Assembly: GCA_049647585.1 (NCBI GenBank)
Contig: JBARXY010000008.1
Coordinates: forward strand, 1 to 64,000
Direction: 5' to 3'
DNA: 64,000 nucleotides
From: JAGQSZ01 sp049647585
Lineage (GTDB): Bacteria; Actinomycetota; Acidimicrobiia; Acidimicrobiales; Microtrichaceae
The notes under the pieces are model-generated. The model was given only the letters and a program-made list of their open reading frames with translations. It made no database searches and was not told where the DNA came from. A program made the position numbers and the translations under genes. Within the stretch, counting starts at the first letter, position 1, and every line of letters starts with the position of its first letter. Positions 8,295 through 16,851 of the stretch are shown here, in pieces.

Positions 8295-8324
8295 TTGACA
8301 AGGACGTAACTACGTGACTGTAAT
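8295..8324 (+). promoter_or_regulatory. nrdA promoter
   Basis: A perfect -35 hexamer TTGACA (8295-8300) is followed 18 bp later by TGTAAT (8319-8324), which matches 5 of 6 bases of the -10 consensus. Transcription would start near 8331, placing the NrdR-like boxes in the first 50 nt of the transcript. This supports the start codon of nrdA being at 8396 or later. It is read from sequence only. Confidence 0.6.
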
Positions 8325-8335
8325 TACAGGCCTGA

Positions 8336-8384
8336 ACCCCCACATCTTGGGGTCGGGGGCGCAAATGGTCCCTATATGTGGGGA
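8336..8384 (+). promoter_or_regulatory. Two NrdR-like boxes upstream of nrdA
   Basis: Box 1 is ACCCCCACATCTTGGGGT at 8336-8353. Box 2 is TCCCTATATGTGGGGA at 8369-8384. Both are imperfect palindromes around a CACATCTT/TATATGTG core similar to actinobacterial NrdR sites. Their centres (8344.5 and 8376.5) are exactly 32 bp apart, about three helical turns, which is the known spacing of paired NrdR boxes. NrdR is the ATP/dATP-sensing repressor of ribonucleotide reductase genes; its gene is not in this window. Confidence 0.7.
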
Positions 8385-8395
8385 TTTGCAGAGTT

Positions 8396-11050
8396 ATGAG
8401 CAGCGGACGAATCACGGTGACGGATCTGGATCCGCCATCGGGTGCGAGAGGAAACGGCAAGAAGATGGCACTTTCTGAGGACCTGATAGACATCGAAACC
8501 ATTGAAGACCTGGCGGGGCAGAGCCCGTCCGGGTCGGTCGCAGACCCGGTGGTCATCGGCGATGAGTCCGAGGACGGCGACATCGGCATGCGGGTCCGAA
8601 AGCGTGACGGCAGCCTCGAACTCGTTGACCTGAACAAGATCGTCAGGGCCGTAGCCCGCTGCAGCGCCGGACTCGACCACGTCGACGCGATGCGTGTCGC
8701 CACCCGGACCATCTCGGGCCTGGTTGATGGCGCCACGACCGAGGACCTCGACAACCTCTCGATCCGCACAGCAGCGTCGCTCATCGCCGAAGAGCCGAAT
8801 TATTCACGTCTCGCCGCACGGCTGTTGGCGACCGTGATCGACAAGGAGGTCCAGAACCAGGACATCTACTCCTTCTCACAGTCAGTCGCCGCCGGCCACG
8901 AACAGGGCATCATCGGTGACGACACCGCAGCCATGGTCGTCACCCACGCGCGCAAGCTCAACGACGCCATCCTGTCCGAGCGCAACTGGCTCTATGAGTT
9001 CTTCGGGCTCCGCACGGTCTATGACCGTTATCTGCTGCGTCACCCCGAGACACGTCAGGTACTCGAGACGCCCCAGTACTTCCTGATGCGTGTTGCCTGC
9101 GGGCTCGCGACTTCGCCGGAAGAGGCGATCGAGTTCTACACACTCATCTCGTCGCTCGACTACCTGCCCTCGTCGCCGACGCTGTTCAACTCGGGTACTT
9201 CGCATCCGCAGATGTCGAGCTGCTATCTGCTCGACTCACCAGAGGACAACCTGGACGCGATCTATGACCGCTACCGCGACGTCGCCCGCCTGTCGAAGCA
9301 CGCCGGCGGCATCGGCCTCTCCTACAGCCGAATCCGGTCGCGTGATTCGCTGATCCGCGGGACCAACGGGCTCTCCAACGGCATCGTCCCGTGGCTCAAG
9401 ACGCTCGACTCCTCGGTCGCAGCGGTCAATCAGGGAGGACGGCGCAAGGGAGCTGCGTGTGTGTACCTGGAGTCATGGCACGCAGACATCGAAGCGTTCC
9501 TCGACCTCAAGGAGAACACGGGCGACAGCGCCCGTCGCACCCACAACCTGAATATCGCCAACTGGGTTCCGGACCTGTTCATGGAACGTGTCGAACAGGA
9601 TTGGCAGTGGTCGCTGTTCGACCCGAAGAAGGTTCCCCATCTGGTCGACCTATACGGCGACGATTTCCGCAAGGCCTACATGCAGGCAGAGAGCGAGGGG
9701 CTCTACGAGTCACAGATCTCGGCCCGTCAGCTCTACAGCCGCATGATGCGCTCACTCGCCGAGACCGGCAACGGATGGATGACCTTCAAGGACTCCTCCA
9801 ACAACAAGAGCAACCAGACCGGTGCAACGTCGGCTGATGGCACACCGAACGTCATCCACCTGTCCAACCTCTGCACCGAGATCCTCGAGGTGACCAACCA
9901 GTCTGAGACCGCCGTCTGCAACCTCGGCTCGGTCAACCTCGGTGCAATGGTCCAGCCCGACTCCGATGGAAACCTTGCCTTCGACTTCGACCGCCTGGCC
10001 GAGGTCGTCAAGCTGGCGGTTCCGTTCCTGGACCGGGTGGTGGACATCAACTTCTATCCGACCGACGAGTCTGGCAACTCCAACGCCAAGTGGCGTCCGG
10101 TCGGACTCGGGATCATGGGTCTGCAGGACGTCTTCTTCAAGCTGCGGATGCCCTTCGACTCCGACGCCGCCCGTGCGCTGTCGACCCGGATCTCCGAGGA
10201 GATCTACTTCAACTCACTCACCGCATCGAACGAACTGGCCCAGGTTCACGGAACTCACGGCGGCTGGGACGAGACACGTGCCGCCAAGGGCGACCTGCAG
10301 TTCGATCTGTGGGGTGTCACTCCGAGTGATCCGGCCCGGTGGGCGGATCTCCGCAAGAAGATCGCCAAGAGCGGACTTCGCAACTCGCTGATGATCGCGA
10401 TTGCGCCGACTGCGACGATCGCCTCGATCGCCGGCTGCTACGAGTGCATCGAGCCGCAGGTTTCGAACCTGTTCAAGAGAGAGACACTCTCGGGCGAGTT
10501 CCTCCAGATCAACTCGTACCTCGTTCGCGAACTGCAGGCCCTGGGCCTCTGGACCGAACCGACCATGGCTGCCATCAAGCGTGCCGAAGGGTCGGTCCAG
10601 GACATCGAGGAGATTCCCGAGGACATCCGCGAGCTGTTCCGGACCACCTGGGAGATCCCGATGCGCTCCCTCATCGACATGGCGGCCGACCGTGGGGCCT
10701 ATATCGACCAGTCCCAGTCGCTGAACCTGTTCATGGAGTCACCCACCATCGGGAAGCTCTCGTCGATGTACATGTACGCCTGGAAGAGGGGCATCAAGAC
10801 CACCTACTACCTGCGTTCCCGCCCGGCGACCCGGATCAACAAGACGACCGGTGGAGCGGGTGGATCGGGCGGAACATCCGGACCGAACGGGGGGGTGCCG
10901 GCGACTCCGCTGCCACACCGTGCGGAATCCGTGGACGCAGCTGCCCAGACGGATGCGCCCGAAGAGATTCCCGAAGCCGCGACGTACAGCGACGAAGAGG
11001 CACTGGCCTGCTCCCTCGAGAACCCCGAGTCCTGCGAAGCCTGCCAGTAG
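8396..11050 (+). CDS. nrdA: Class Ia ribonucleotide reductase, alpha subunit
   Basis: The enzyme reduces ribonucleoside diphosphates to deoxy forms, using the tyrosyl radical made by NrdB. It has 884 residues from the ATG at 8396. An N-terminal ATP-cone (about residues 60-150) supplies dATP feedback control. The barrel carries the active-site cysteines: SSCYLLDSPEDN near 280, NLCTEILEV near 500 and AVCNLGSVNLG near 512. The conserved GGRRKGA is near 352. The C-terminal tail ends in CEACQ, the redox cysteine pair that is re-reduced by thioredoxin or glutaredoxin. Upstream in-frame GTG (8378) lies inside an NrdR-like box and is unlikely; ATG at 8465 is a possible later start. The gene is followed by nrdB after a 186-nt gap. 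Confidence 0.95.
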   Translation: MSSGRITVTDLDPPSGARGNGKKMALSEDLIDIETIEDLAGQSPSGSVADPVVIGDESEDGDIGMRVRKRDGSLELVDLNKIVRAVARCSAGLDHVDAMRVATRTISGLVDGATTEDLDNLSIRTAASLIAEEPNYSRLAARLLATVIDKEVQNQDIYSFSQSVAAGHEQGIIGDDTAAMVVTHARKLNDAILSERNWLYEFFGLRTVYDRYLLRHPETRQVLETPQYFLMRVACGLATSPEEAIEFYTLISSLDYLPSSPTLFNSGTSHPQMSSCYLLDSPEDNLDAIYDRYRDVARLSKHAGGIGLSYSRIRSRDSLIRGTNGLSNGIVPWLKTLDSSVAAVNQGGRRKGAACVYLESWHADIEAFLDLKENTGDSARRTHNLNIANWVPDLFMERVEQDWQWSLFDPKKVPHLVDLYGDDFRKAYMQAESEGLYESQISARQLYSRMMRSLAETGNGWMTFKDSSNNKSNQTGATSADGTPNVIHLSNLCTEILEVTNQSETAVCNLGSVNLGAMVQPDSDGNLAFDFDRLAEVVKLAVPFLDRVVDINFYPTDESGNSNAKWRPVGLGIMGLQDVFFKLRMPFDSDAARALSTRISEEIYFNSLTASNELAQVHGTHGGWDETRAAKGDLQFDLWGVTPSDPARWADLRKKIAKSGLRNSLMIAIAPTATIASIAGCYECIEPQVSNLFKRETLSGEFLQINSYLVRELQALGLWTEPTMAAIKRAEGSVQDIEEIPEDIRELFRTTWEIPMRSLIDMAADRGAYIDQSQSLNLFMESPTIGKLSSMYMYAWKRGIKTTYYLRSRPATRINKTTGGAGGSGGTSGPNGGVPATPLPHRAESVDAAAQTDAPEEIPEAATYSDEEALACSLENPESCEACQ

Positions 11051-11081
11051 CCGGACCCGGCGGACAGCAGTCTGCCCGTTC

Positions 11082-11133
11082 GGAAAGTTCAGCCGAGAAG
11101 TTCAGTCGAAAAGTTCAGGCGGAAAGTTTAGTC
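11082..11133 (+). repeat. Four tandem 13-bp repeats between nrdA and nrdB
   Basis: Four units of 13 bp run without gaps: GGAAAGTTCAGCC, GAGAAGTTCAGTC, GAAAAGTTCAGGC and GGAAAGTTTAGTC. A looser second repeat (about 27-bp period, CCATCG...CCCG.CAAC.GAAGC) follows at about 11147-11198. The gap between nrdA and nrdB is otherwise without a coding frame or clear hairpin. A role is unknown. Confidence 0.85.
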
Positions 11134-11236
11134 AAAGAAGTCGCGGTCCATCGGCCCGGCAACGGAAGCCCCGGCCATCGAAGGCCCGCAACAGAAGCTC
11201 TGAGTCGGGTACGGCTCACCCAGGAAGGAAGACCCC

Positions 11237-12316
11237 ATGGCACTTACCGAAGAAGCAGTCCAGTATCCGATCGCGACCCTCGAAACCGATATCGCCGTCA
11301 TAGAGCAACCGGCGGGCAACATCTTGGACCCGGGTTTCAAGCTCACGCTGCGACCCATGAAGTACCCGCAGTTCTACGACATGTACCGCGACGCGATCCG
11401 CAACACATGGACCGTCGAAGAGGTCGACTTCTCCGACGACATCATCGACCTGCAGCGCAAACTCCTTCCAGCAGAGCGGCACATGATCAACCGTCTGGTG
11501 GCGTTCTTCGCCACCGGCGACTCGATCGTTTCCAACAACTTGGTGCTCAACCTCTACAGGCACATCAACACTCCCGAGGCGCGGATGTACCTGTCCCGCC
11601 AGCTGTATGAAGAGGCCCTGCACGTCCAGTTCTACCTGACGTTGCTCGACACCTACCTGCCCGACATGGACGCGCGTGAAGAGGCGTTCAGCGCGATCGA
11701 GAACATCCCGTCGATCCGTCGCAAGGGTGAGTTCTGCTTCAAGTGGATCGACTCGATCAACAGTCTCGACGAGCTTCGCACCCGTGCCGATCGTAAGCAG
11801 TTCCTCCTGAACCTGATCTGCTTCGCCGCATGCATCGAAGGACTCTTCTTCTTCGGTGCGTTCGCGTATGTCTACTTCCTGCGCTCGAAGGGCCTTCTCA
11901 ACGGACTGGCGTCGGGAACCAACTGGGTCTTCCGCGACGAGAGCTGCCACATGAACTTTGCTTTCGCCGTAATCGAGCAGGTTCGCAACGAGGAGCCCGA
12001 ACTCTTCGACGAGGAGCTGTTCGGCAATGTCACCTCGATGATCTCTGAAGCCGTGGAATGTGAGTACGCCTTCGCCGAGGATCTCCTCTCACAGGGAATC
12101 CCCGGGATGTCACTCACCGACATGCGGGAGTACCTGCAGTTCGTGGCGGACCAGAGGCTGTCGATGCTGGGGCTCAACAAGATCTACGGATCGAAGAACC
12201 CGTTCGGCTTCATGGAACTGCAGGACGTCCAAGAGCTGACGAACTTCTTTGAGCGCACGGTGTCGTCGTACCAGACCGGGGTCGGGGGCGACTTCGCCCT
12301 GGACGACGACTTCTGA
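11237..12316 (+). CDS. nrdB: Class Ia ribonucleotide reductase, beta subunit
   Basis: This subunit houses the diiron-tyrosyl radical cofactor for NrdA. It has 359 residues, the usual size. Iron ligands and the radical tyrosine are present: an Asp in EEVDFSDD, then the E-A-L-H-V-Q-F-Y stretch, where the spacing E(+0) H(+3) Y(+7) matches Glu115, His118 and Tyr122 of E. coli NrdB. The second set is a Glu in CIEGLFFFG and Glu/His in DESCHMNF. The acidic C-terminal tail (DFALDDDF) is the docking peptide for NrdA. ATG at 11237 follows an AGGAAGG sequence at 11222-11228. Confidence 0.95.
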   Translation: MALTEEAVQYPIATLETDIAVIEQPAGNILDPGFKLTLRPMKYPQFYDMYRDAIRNTWTVEEVDFSDDIIDLQRKLLPAERHMINRLVAFFATGDSIVSNNLVLNLYRHINTPEARMYLSRQLYEEALHVQFYLTLLDTYLPDMDAREEAFSAIENIPSIRRKGEFCFKWIDSINSLDELRTRADRKQFLLNLICFAACIEGLFFFGAFAYVYFLRSKGLLNGLASGTNWVFRDESCHMNFAFAVIEQVRNEEPELFDEELFGNVTSMISEAVECEYAFAEDLLSQGIPGMSLTDMREYLQFVADQRLSMLGLNKIYGSKNPFGFMELQDVQELTNFFERTVSSYQTGVGGDFALDDDF

Positions 12317-12380
12317 GTTCGGGCCAGGGGCTCACCGGGCGGCAGCGCGGGGGTGGCTCCGGAGTCCGAATGGATGTGCG

Positions 12381-12427
12381 GTTCTGGCTGTCGTTCAGAT
12401 ACCAATAGGTATCTGAACGACATCCAA
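12381..12427. repeat. Palindromic hairpin element, copy 1
   Basis: A perfect 14-bp stem (GTCGTTCAGATACC with GGTATCTGAACGAC) encloses a 4-nt AATA loop at 12390-12421, with weaker pairing further out. It sits between the converging nrdB and oxidoreductase genes and could end transcription from both sides, although no T-run follows. The same left (GTTCTGGCTGTCG) and right (GGTATCTGAACGAC) arms recur at 23119-23170, so it is a dispersed element. Confidence 0.8.
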
Positions 12428-12445
12428 GTCGGGCGCAGGGCGCAG

Positions 12446-12517
12446 GGTGCGGGGTCAGGGTGCAGGGTCAGGTCAGCTGCGCCAAGGTGCGGGGCCAGGG
12501 TGAGGTCAGCTGCGCCA
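12446..12517. repeat. Direct repeat at the end of the oxidoreductase gene
   Basis: Two imperfect copies of a GGTGCGGGG.CAGGGTG...GGTCAGCTGCGCCA unit lie at 12446-12484 and 12486-12517. The second copy includes the stop and last codons of the minus-strand oxidoreductase gene (stop at 12506). The first copy carries an extra internal GCAGGGTC-like segment. This looks like a local duplication of the gene end. Confidence 0.6.
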
Positions 12518-13603
12518 ATGGCTGATGGGCAACGCCGTGCGGTCGCCGGTGAAGGGCAACGACACCTCGGTTCCAGCCGCGCCCGCGGACGCGTAGCCCG
12601 CATATATGACCTCGAGGACATCGCGGGCCGCGCCTGCACTCTGACCGCGGCCGTGGTCCTCGTCTGACACCAGGTCGAGCAACTGGTCCACATATCCCAT
12701 CGATTCGATCCTCGGGTCCGGTGGCTGGTGTCGATGCGGTATCGCCACAGCGTCGCCGTTGAACTCCAAGGACAGCTCCGGTACGAGTTCGATTCGCAGA
12801 ACACCGGAATCGCTCGCTGCTTGGACGCCCCAGTACGGGTCCTGGGCGGTCCAGCTGACCGCTAGTTCGGCGACGAGCCCCGAGGCGAACCGGAGCTTTA
12901 GTTCGGCTCGGTCGTCGGCACCGTCGGGGCGGCCGGAGCTCAATTCGGCGCTCACCCCGATCGGGTTCGCACCGGCCAGACCCAGCGCCATGGCAATGGG
13001 GTGGGGACCCAGGTCGAAGAGCACCCCTCCGTTCTTCAGCGGCTCAGTGAAGTGCCCCCAGTCAGGTGGCGGCTGAACGGTCTGAAGGGAGAGGTGTCCC
13101 AATGGCCCCAAGCTGGGCAGCAGTTCCATCGCCTTGACCCAGAGCGGGGAGTGGAGCAGGTTCTCGGCGCACATGAGACGTCGCCCGGAGTCGGCCGGGG
13201 TAGCCCGCTCAGCCCGATTCTCGCCCTGGCGAGGCCCCGGGATGTTGTCGAGAGCCGCGATCAGTGTGTCGGCTTCGGCAAGGGTCGAGGTGAAGGGCTT
13301 CTCGACCAACACGGTCGCGCCGGCCTCGAGCCCGGCCAGCGCCAGTGCCAGGTGGCCGTCCGGTGGAGTCGCGACGATTAGTACGTCGGCGCCGGCCGGT
13401 AGGGCATCGACGGCCACCTTGCGGGCATCGAGTTGGCCTGCGAGGTGACGAGCGGATGTGCCCCCCTTGGAAGCGACAGCCGTGACCTTCATTCCGGCCG
13501 ACTGCGCCGCCAGTGAATGGACCACGGCGACGTACCCCGCACCGGCAAGTGCGACCTTCGTCTGGGAACGGCGGAGACCCCGGCCGAATCTTCTGTTGCT
13601 CAC
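12506..13603 (-). CDS. Gfo/Idh/MocA-family oxidoreductase
   Basis: The protein has 365 residues from the GTG at 13603, which has a GAGGGAG ribosome-binding sequence 7 nt upstream. The N-terminal Rossmann fold has a GAGYVA nucleotide-binding turn near residue 18. VEKPFTST near 96, with the catalytic Lys of the EKP motif, is the hallmark of this NAD(P)-dependent sugar or polyol dehydrogenase family. A GGVLFDLGPHPI segment lies near 190, where the family has its conserved Gly-Asp-His region. The substrate cannot be predicted. The gene converges on nrdB and diverges from the penicillin-binding protein gene. Confidence 0.85.
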   Translation of the reverse strand: MSNRRFGRGLRRSQTKVALAGAGYVAVVHSLAAQSAGMKVTAVASKGGTSARHLAGQLDARKVAVDALPAGADVLIVATPPDGHLALALAGLEAGATVLVEKPFTSTLAEADTLIAALDNIPGPRQGENRAERATPADSGRRLMCAENLLHSPLWVKAMELLPSLGPLGHLSLQTVQPPPDWGHFTEPLKNGGVLFDLGPHPIAMALGLAGANPIGVSAELSSGRPDGADDRAELKLRFASGLVAELAVSWTAQDPYWGVQAASDSGVLRIELVPELSLEFNGDAVAIPHRHQPPDPRIESMGYVDQLLDLVSDEDHGRGQSAGAARDVLEVIYAGYASAGAAGTEVSLPFTGDRTALPISHWRS

Positions 13604-13741
13604 TGGGCGACTCCCTCGGGCTGCGGGTTCGGCACAGCCTGCCCGGGGGATCCCGTGCCGACTAAATCTGTGGAGGCCGCAAGTAACATACGATCGCGGG
13701 CCGCCACGAGTTACTTCTCGCGTGGCGTCGGCACCACAGCC

Positions 13742-15949
13742 ATGTTGCGACCTACCAGACTGATTCTCCGATTCTGTGCAATTCTCGCCGTCGGGTCGAT
13801 CCTTTTTGCGATCCTCGGGACCAGATTGATTCCCGAGATCGGCGCCATGGGCGACGGGATGAAGTTCAACACATCGAGGAAGATCGCCCTTCCGGAGCTT
13901 GTCGAGGGCAGCACGGTGTTGGACATGCACGGCGAGCCGATGGGCAAACTCGTGGGGGCCGAGAACCGAATAGTGGTTCCGCTGAGCGATATTTCCGACG
14001 AGATGCGGTCGACCGTTCTAGCTGTCGAGGACGCGGACTTCTACAAACATCACGGCGTGAGCGCCAAGTCGATCCTGCGGGCCCTGCAGGCCAACAGCGA
14101 CAAGGGTTCTGTGGCCCAGGGTGGTTCGACGATCACCCAGCAGTTGGTGAAGCTGTCGATCGTTGGCGACGAGGAGAGCATGGCCAGAAAGATCAAAGAG
14201 GCGAGCCTCGCGATCCAGCTCGAGGACCAGGTGTGCGAAAAGGTCAAGCGGCGTATCTGCAAGAACCAGATCCTCGGCCAGTATCTCAACACCGTCTACC
14301 TGGGACGAGGCGCATATGGGGTGGAGGCCGCTGCAAGGCTCTACTTCGGAGTGTCTGCCTCCGAGCTCGACTGGGGCCAGTCAGCGGTCCTCACCTCTCT
14401 GATCCGCAATCCGAACGGCTATGACCCAATCCGCTTTCCCGACGTCGCCGAGCGTCGACGCGAGGTGGTCGTGGGGCGAATGCTCGAAACGGGTCTCATC
14501 ACAGATTCCGAAGCCGAGCTGATCAAACTGTCGCCGCTGCCGAGAGAGGTTCACTCGACGCCTTCGTCGAGTACGTCGGTTGATCTGTCGTATTACGAAC
14601 GCAAGGTCCGCGACGAGCTGCTCGACGCAGAGTGGCTGGCTCCCAGCAAGGAGCTCCGTCGAAACCTGATCTTCAACGGTGGACTGACGATCACCTCGAC
14701 CTATGAGCCTCGGGCCCAGTTCCTCGCCCAGATTGCATCCGATTCCAACCCGCTCAAAAAGGCCAACCCGGACACCGTTGCAGTGGTCGCCGTAGTGGAG
14801 CCCTCCACCGGCGCAGTGCGGGCAGTCATCGGCCAGAAGGAGATCGGTGATCGGGGACTTGTCGAGTTGGCCACTCCCTTGGTGGGGCGGAGCCCCGGTT
14901 CGTCCTTCAAGGCATTCACCCTTCTTGCGGCGCTCGAAGAGGGCTACTCCATCAAGGACTCGATCTCTGCATCTCCAGCGCCGCGGTCGCTCTACAAGAA
15001 GTGGGGCATCAAGGCATCCACCTGGCCATCGGAGTGTCGTGGCGGACATGTCACGCTTGCCAAGGCGACCGCATCGTCGAACAACTGTGCGTTCGTGCGT
15101 CTTCAACAGGTCGTGGGCGGTGCCAAGGTCGTGGACATTGCCAGGCGTCTGGGAATCAGGACGATCCCCGACGAAGCGGCCAACTACCCGTCGCTGACGT
15201 TGGGCGGAACGACAGTGCGACCACTCGAAATGGCCGGCGCTTATGCGGCTATCGCAAACGACGGTGTCTTCAACCCGCCGCATTTCGTTTCCAAGGTCAC
15301 CGACCGCGAAGGCAAGGTCCTATTCGAGTACAAGCCTTCCACGACCCAGGCGATCCCCGTCGAGGTGGCACGACAGGCGACGGTCGCCCTCGAGGGGGTA
15401 GTGACAGGCGGTACCTATGCCGGTGGAAGGCTTCCCAACCGTCAGCCCGCGGCCGGCAAGACCGGAACCAACGAGGCCGAGGGCGGGGGCAACACCGATG
15501 TCTGGTTCATCGGCTTCACCCCACAGATCGCGACCGCGGTATGGATCGGCGATCCGCTCGGGCAGATCGACATGAAAGGCGGCAGGGTCCAGGGTGGAAC
15601 CATGGCGGGTCGGGTCTGGCGCACGTTCATGGCGCCATACCTCGATGGCACCGAGACGGTGGACTTCACTCCGCCGCGCAAGGTGACAACCAGGGCCAAG
15701 TCCATTCCCGATCCTTGGAAGAGCTACGGCTCCACAAGCTCCAGGTCCAGGTCGTCCAGATCCAGGACGACCTCGAACAGCTCCAGAACCAGCACCACGG
15801 TGCCCAGCGAATCCCAGAGCGGCAGTAGCGGGAGTGGCAGTAGCGGGAGTGGCAGCGGTGATAGCGGTGGTGGAAGCGGCGCGACGGGCTCAACGCCTGG
15901 CTCCTCAGGTTCGGGATCGTCACCATCGCCGACCACCGCAACACCCTGA
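13742..15949 (+). CDS. Bifunctional class A penicillin-binding protein
   Basis: The enzyme polymerises and crosslinks peptidoglycan outside the membrane. It has 735 residues. A single N-terminal transmembrane segment is at about 8-28. The glycosyltransferase domain (about 70-260) has the catalytic Glu in AVEDADFYKHHG and GGSTITQQLVK. The transpeptidase domain (about 300-660) has the active-site SxxK in SPGSSFKAF, an SSN triad in ATASSNNC and the KTG box in AGKTGTNE. A Ser/Gly/Thr-rich tail of about 70 residues follows. The start is ATG at 13742; the open frame extends upstream but overlaps the divergent gene. Confidence 0.92.
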   Translation: MLRPTRLILRFCAILAVGSILFAILGTRLIPEIGAMGDGMKFNTSRKIALPELVEGSTVLDMHGEPMGKLVGAENRIVVPLSDISDEMRSTVLAVEDADFYKHHGVSAKSILRALQANSDKGSVAQGGSTITQQLVKLSIVGDEESMARKIKEASLAIQLEDQVCEKVKRRICKNQILGQYLNTVYLGRGAYGVEAAARLYFGVSASELDWGQSAVLTSLIRNPNGYDPIRFPDVAERRREVVVGRMLETGLITDSEAELIKLSPLPREVHSTPSSSTSVDLSYYERKVRDELLDAEWLAPSKELRRNLIFNGGLTITSTYEPRAQFLAQIASDSNPLKKANPDTVAVVAVVEPSTGAVRAVIGQKEIGDRGLVELATPLVGRSPGSSFKAFTLLAALEEGYSIKDSISASPAPRSLYKKWGIKASTWPSECRGGHVTLAKATASSNNCAFVRLQQVVGGAKVVDIARRLGIRTIPDEAANYPSLTLGGTTVRPLEMAGAYAAIANDGVFNPPHFVSKVTDREGKVLFEYKPSTTQAIPVEVARQATVALEGVVTGGTYAGGRLPNRQPAAGKTGTNEAEGGGNTDVWFIGFTPQIATAVWIGDPLGQIDMKGGRVQGGTMAGRVWRTFMAPYLDGTETVDFTPPRKVTTRAKSIPDPWKSYGSTSSRSRSSRSRTTSNSSRTSTTVPSESQSGSSGSGSSGSGSGDSGGGSGATGSTPGSSGSGSSPSPTTATP

Positions 15950-15984
15950 TGAGTGGCACCCCGGTCCGGCGGTAGGGTGCTCAG

Positions 15985-16698
15985 GTGACTGCACTCGCCG
16001 ACCTGCTCGAAGTCCAGAAGCTGGATACCGAGGTGGACCAGCTCACCCACAAGCGACTGACACTCGAGGAGCGAAGCCTAAAGACCGCGGCCGAGACCCA
16101 GCTCGCCGAAGCCGTTGCCGTCCTCGCTGGATTGGAGAGCGAGCTCAAGGCGATCACCTCGGCCCAGAAGGAGGCCGAGGACCACGCATCACTCCTTGAG
16201 GACAAGGCGGCCGCGGTCGACACCGCCCTCTACGACGGGTCCGTGACCTCTCACAAGGAACTTGAGGCACTTCAGTCCGAATTGGCGCAGCTCAAGGCGA
16301 ATCAGAACGACTTCGAGGAGCGCGCACTTGCGTGCATGGAACAGGCTGAGCCTGTCATGGAGCAGATTGCAGCCCAGCAAGCGGTCATTGCCGGGATTGA
16401 GAATTCCATAACCGATCTGGGCGAGCGGATTGTTGTGGCCGAGGCCGAGATTGACACCCAGATCGCCGACATTGCTACCAACCGTGTAGCGGCTGTCGAA
16501 GCCGTCGACGAGGATCTACTAGTTGTGTACGCAAAGTTGCGTCACCTGCCCGGAGGTGTCGCCGTCGCCGAACTCGTCGGCGCGCGCTGCGGCGGATGCC
16601 ATCTAGAGATCCCTTCGGGAGAGCTTGAAGCGATACGTCACGCCTCGGATCCGAAATCGGCCACCTGTCCCGAATGCGGATGCCTGCTCGTAGGCTGA
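15985..16698 (+). CDS. Coiled-coil zinc-ribbon protein (DUF164 family)
   Basis: The protein has 237 residues. Residues 1-180 form a long antiparallel coiled coil rich in Glu, Gln and Ala. The C-terminal 45 residues form a zinc ribbon with CGGC near 203 and CPEC near 230. This architecture defines the DUF164/C4-type zinc ribbon family, widespread in actinobacteria and of uncertain function, with nucleic-acid binding suspected. GTG at 15985 is the start. The end touches a tandem repeat that damages the next gene. Confidence 0.85.
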   Translation: MTALADLLEVQKLDTEVDQLTHKRLTLEERSLKTAAETQLAEAVAVLAGLESELKAITSAQKEAEDHASLLEDKAAAVDTALYDGSVTSHKELEALQSELAQLKANQNDFEERALACMEQAEPVMEQIAAQQAVIAGIENSITDLGERIVVAEAEIDTQIADIATNRVAAVEAVDEDLLVVYAKLRHLPGGVAVAELVGARCGGCHLEIPSGELEAIRHASDPKSATCPECGCLLVG

Positions 16699-16727
16699 CG
16701 GCTTTGTCGCAGAGCATTGCTGACCTA

Positions 16728-16851
16728 GGCAGTGCCGTGCTGATCTGGTTCGCCATGGTGTCGGCCGTGCTGATCTGGGCAGTGCCGTGTTGATCTGGGC
16801 AGTGCCGTGCTGATCTGGTTCGCAACGTTGTCGGTGGTGCTGACCTGGGCT
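16728..16851 (+). repeat. Tandem duplication disrupting the start of a membrane gene
   Basis: Copy 1 (16728-16777) and copy 2 (16798-16847) of a roughly 50-bp unit starting GGCAGTGCCGTGCTGATC are separated by an extra 20-bp unit (TGATCTGGGCAGTGCCGTGT type). The total offset is 70 bp, which is not a multiple of three. Copy 1 reads in frame from about 16704 as AVLIWFAMVSAVLIW and then hits a TGA at 16789-16791. Removing 70 bp would join this frame directly to the membrane protein that follows. Confidence 0.75.

Noticed and set aside
10339..11610. Long + strand frame of 423 codons over nrdA and nrdB
   Set aside because: It lies out of frame with both well-supported nrd genes and is Arg/Pro/Gly-rich, typical of high-GC shadow frames.
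12506..13930. Longer reading of the oxidoreductase from 13930
   Set aside because: The first 109 residues would overlap the divergent penicillin-binding protein gene and lack a conserved pattern; the GTG at 13603 has a good ribosome-binding sequence.
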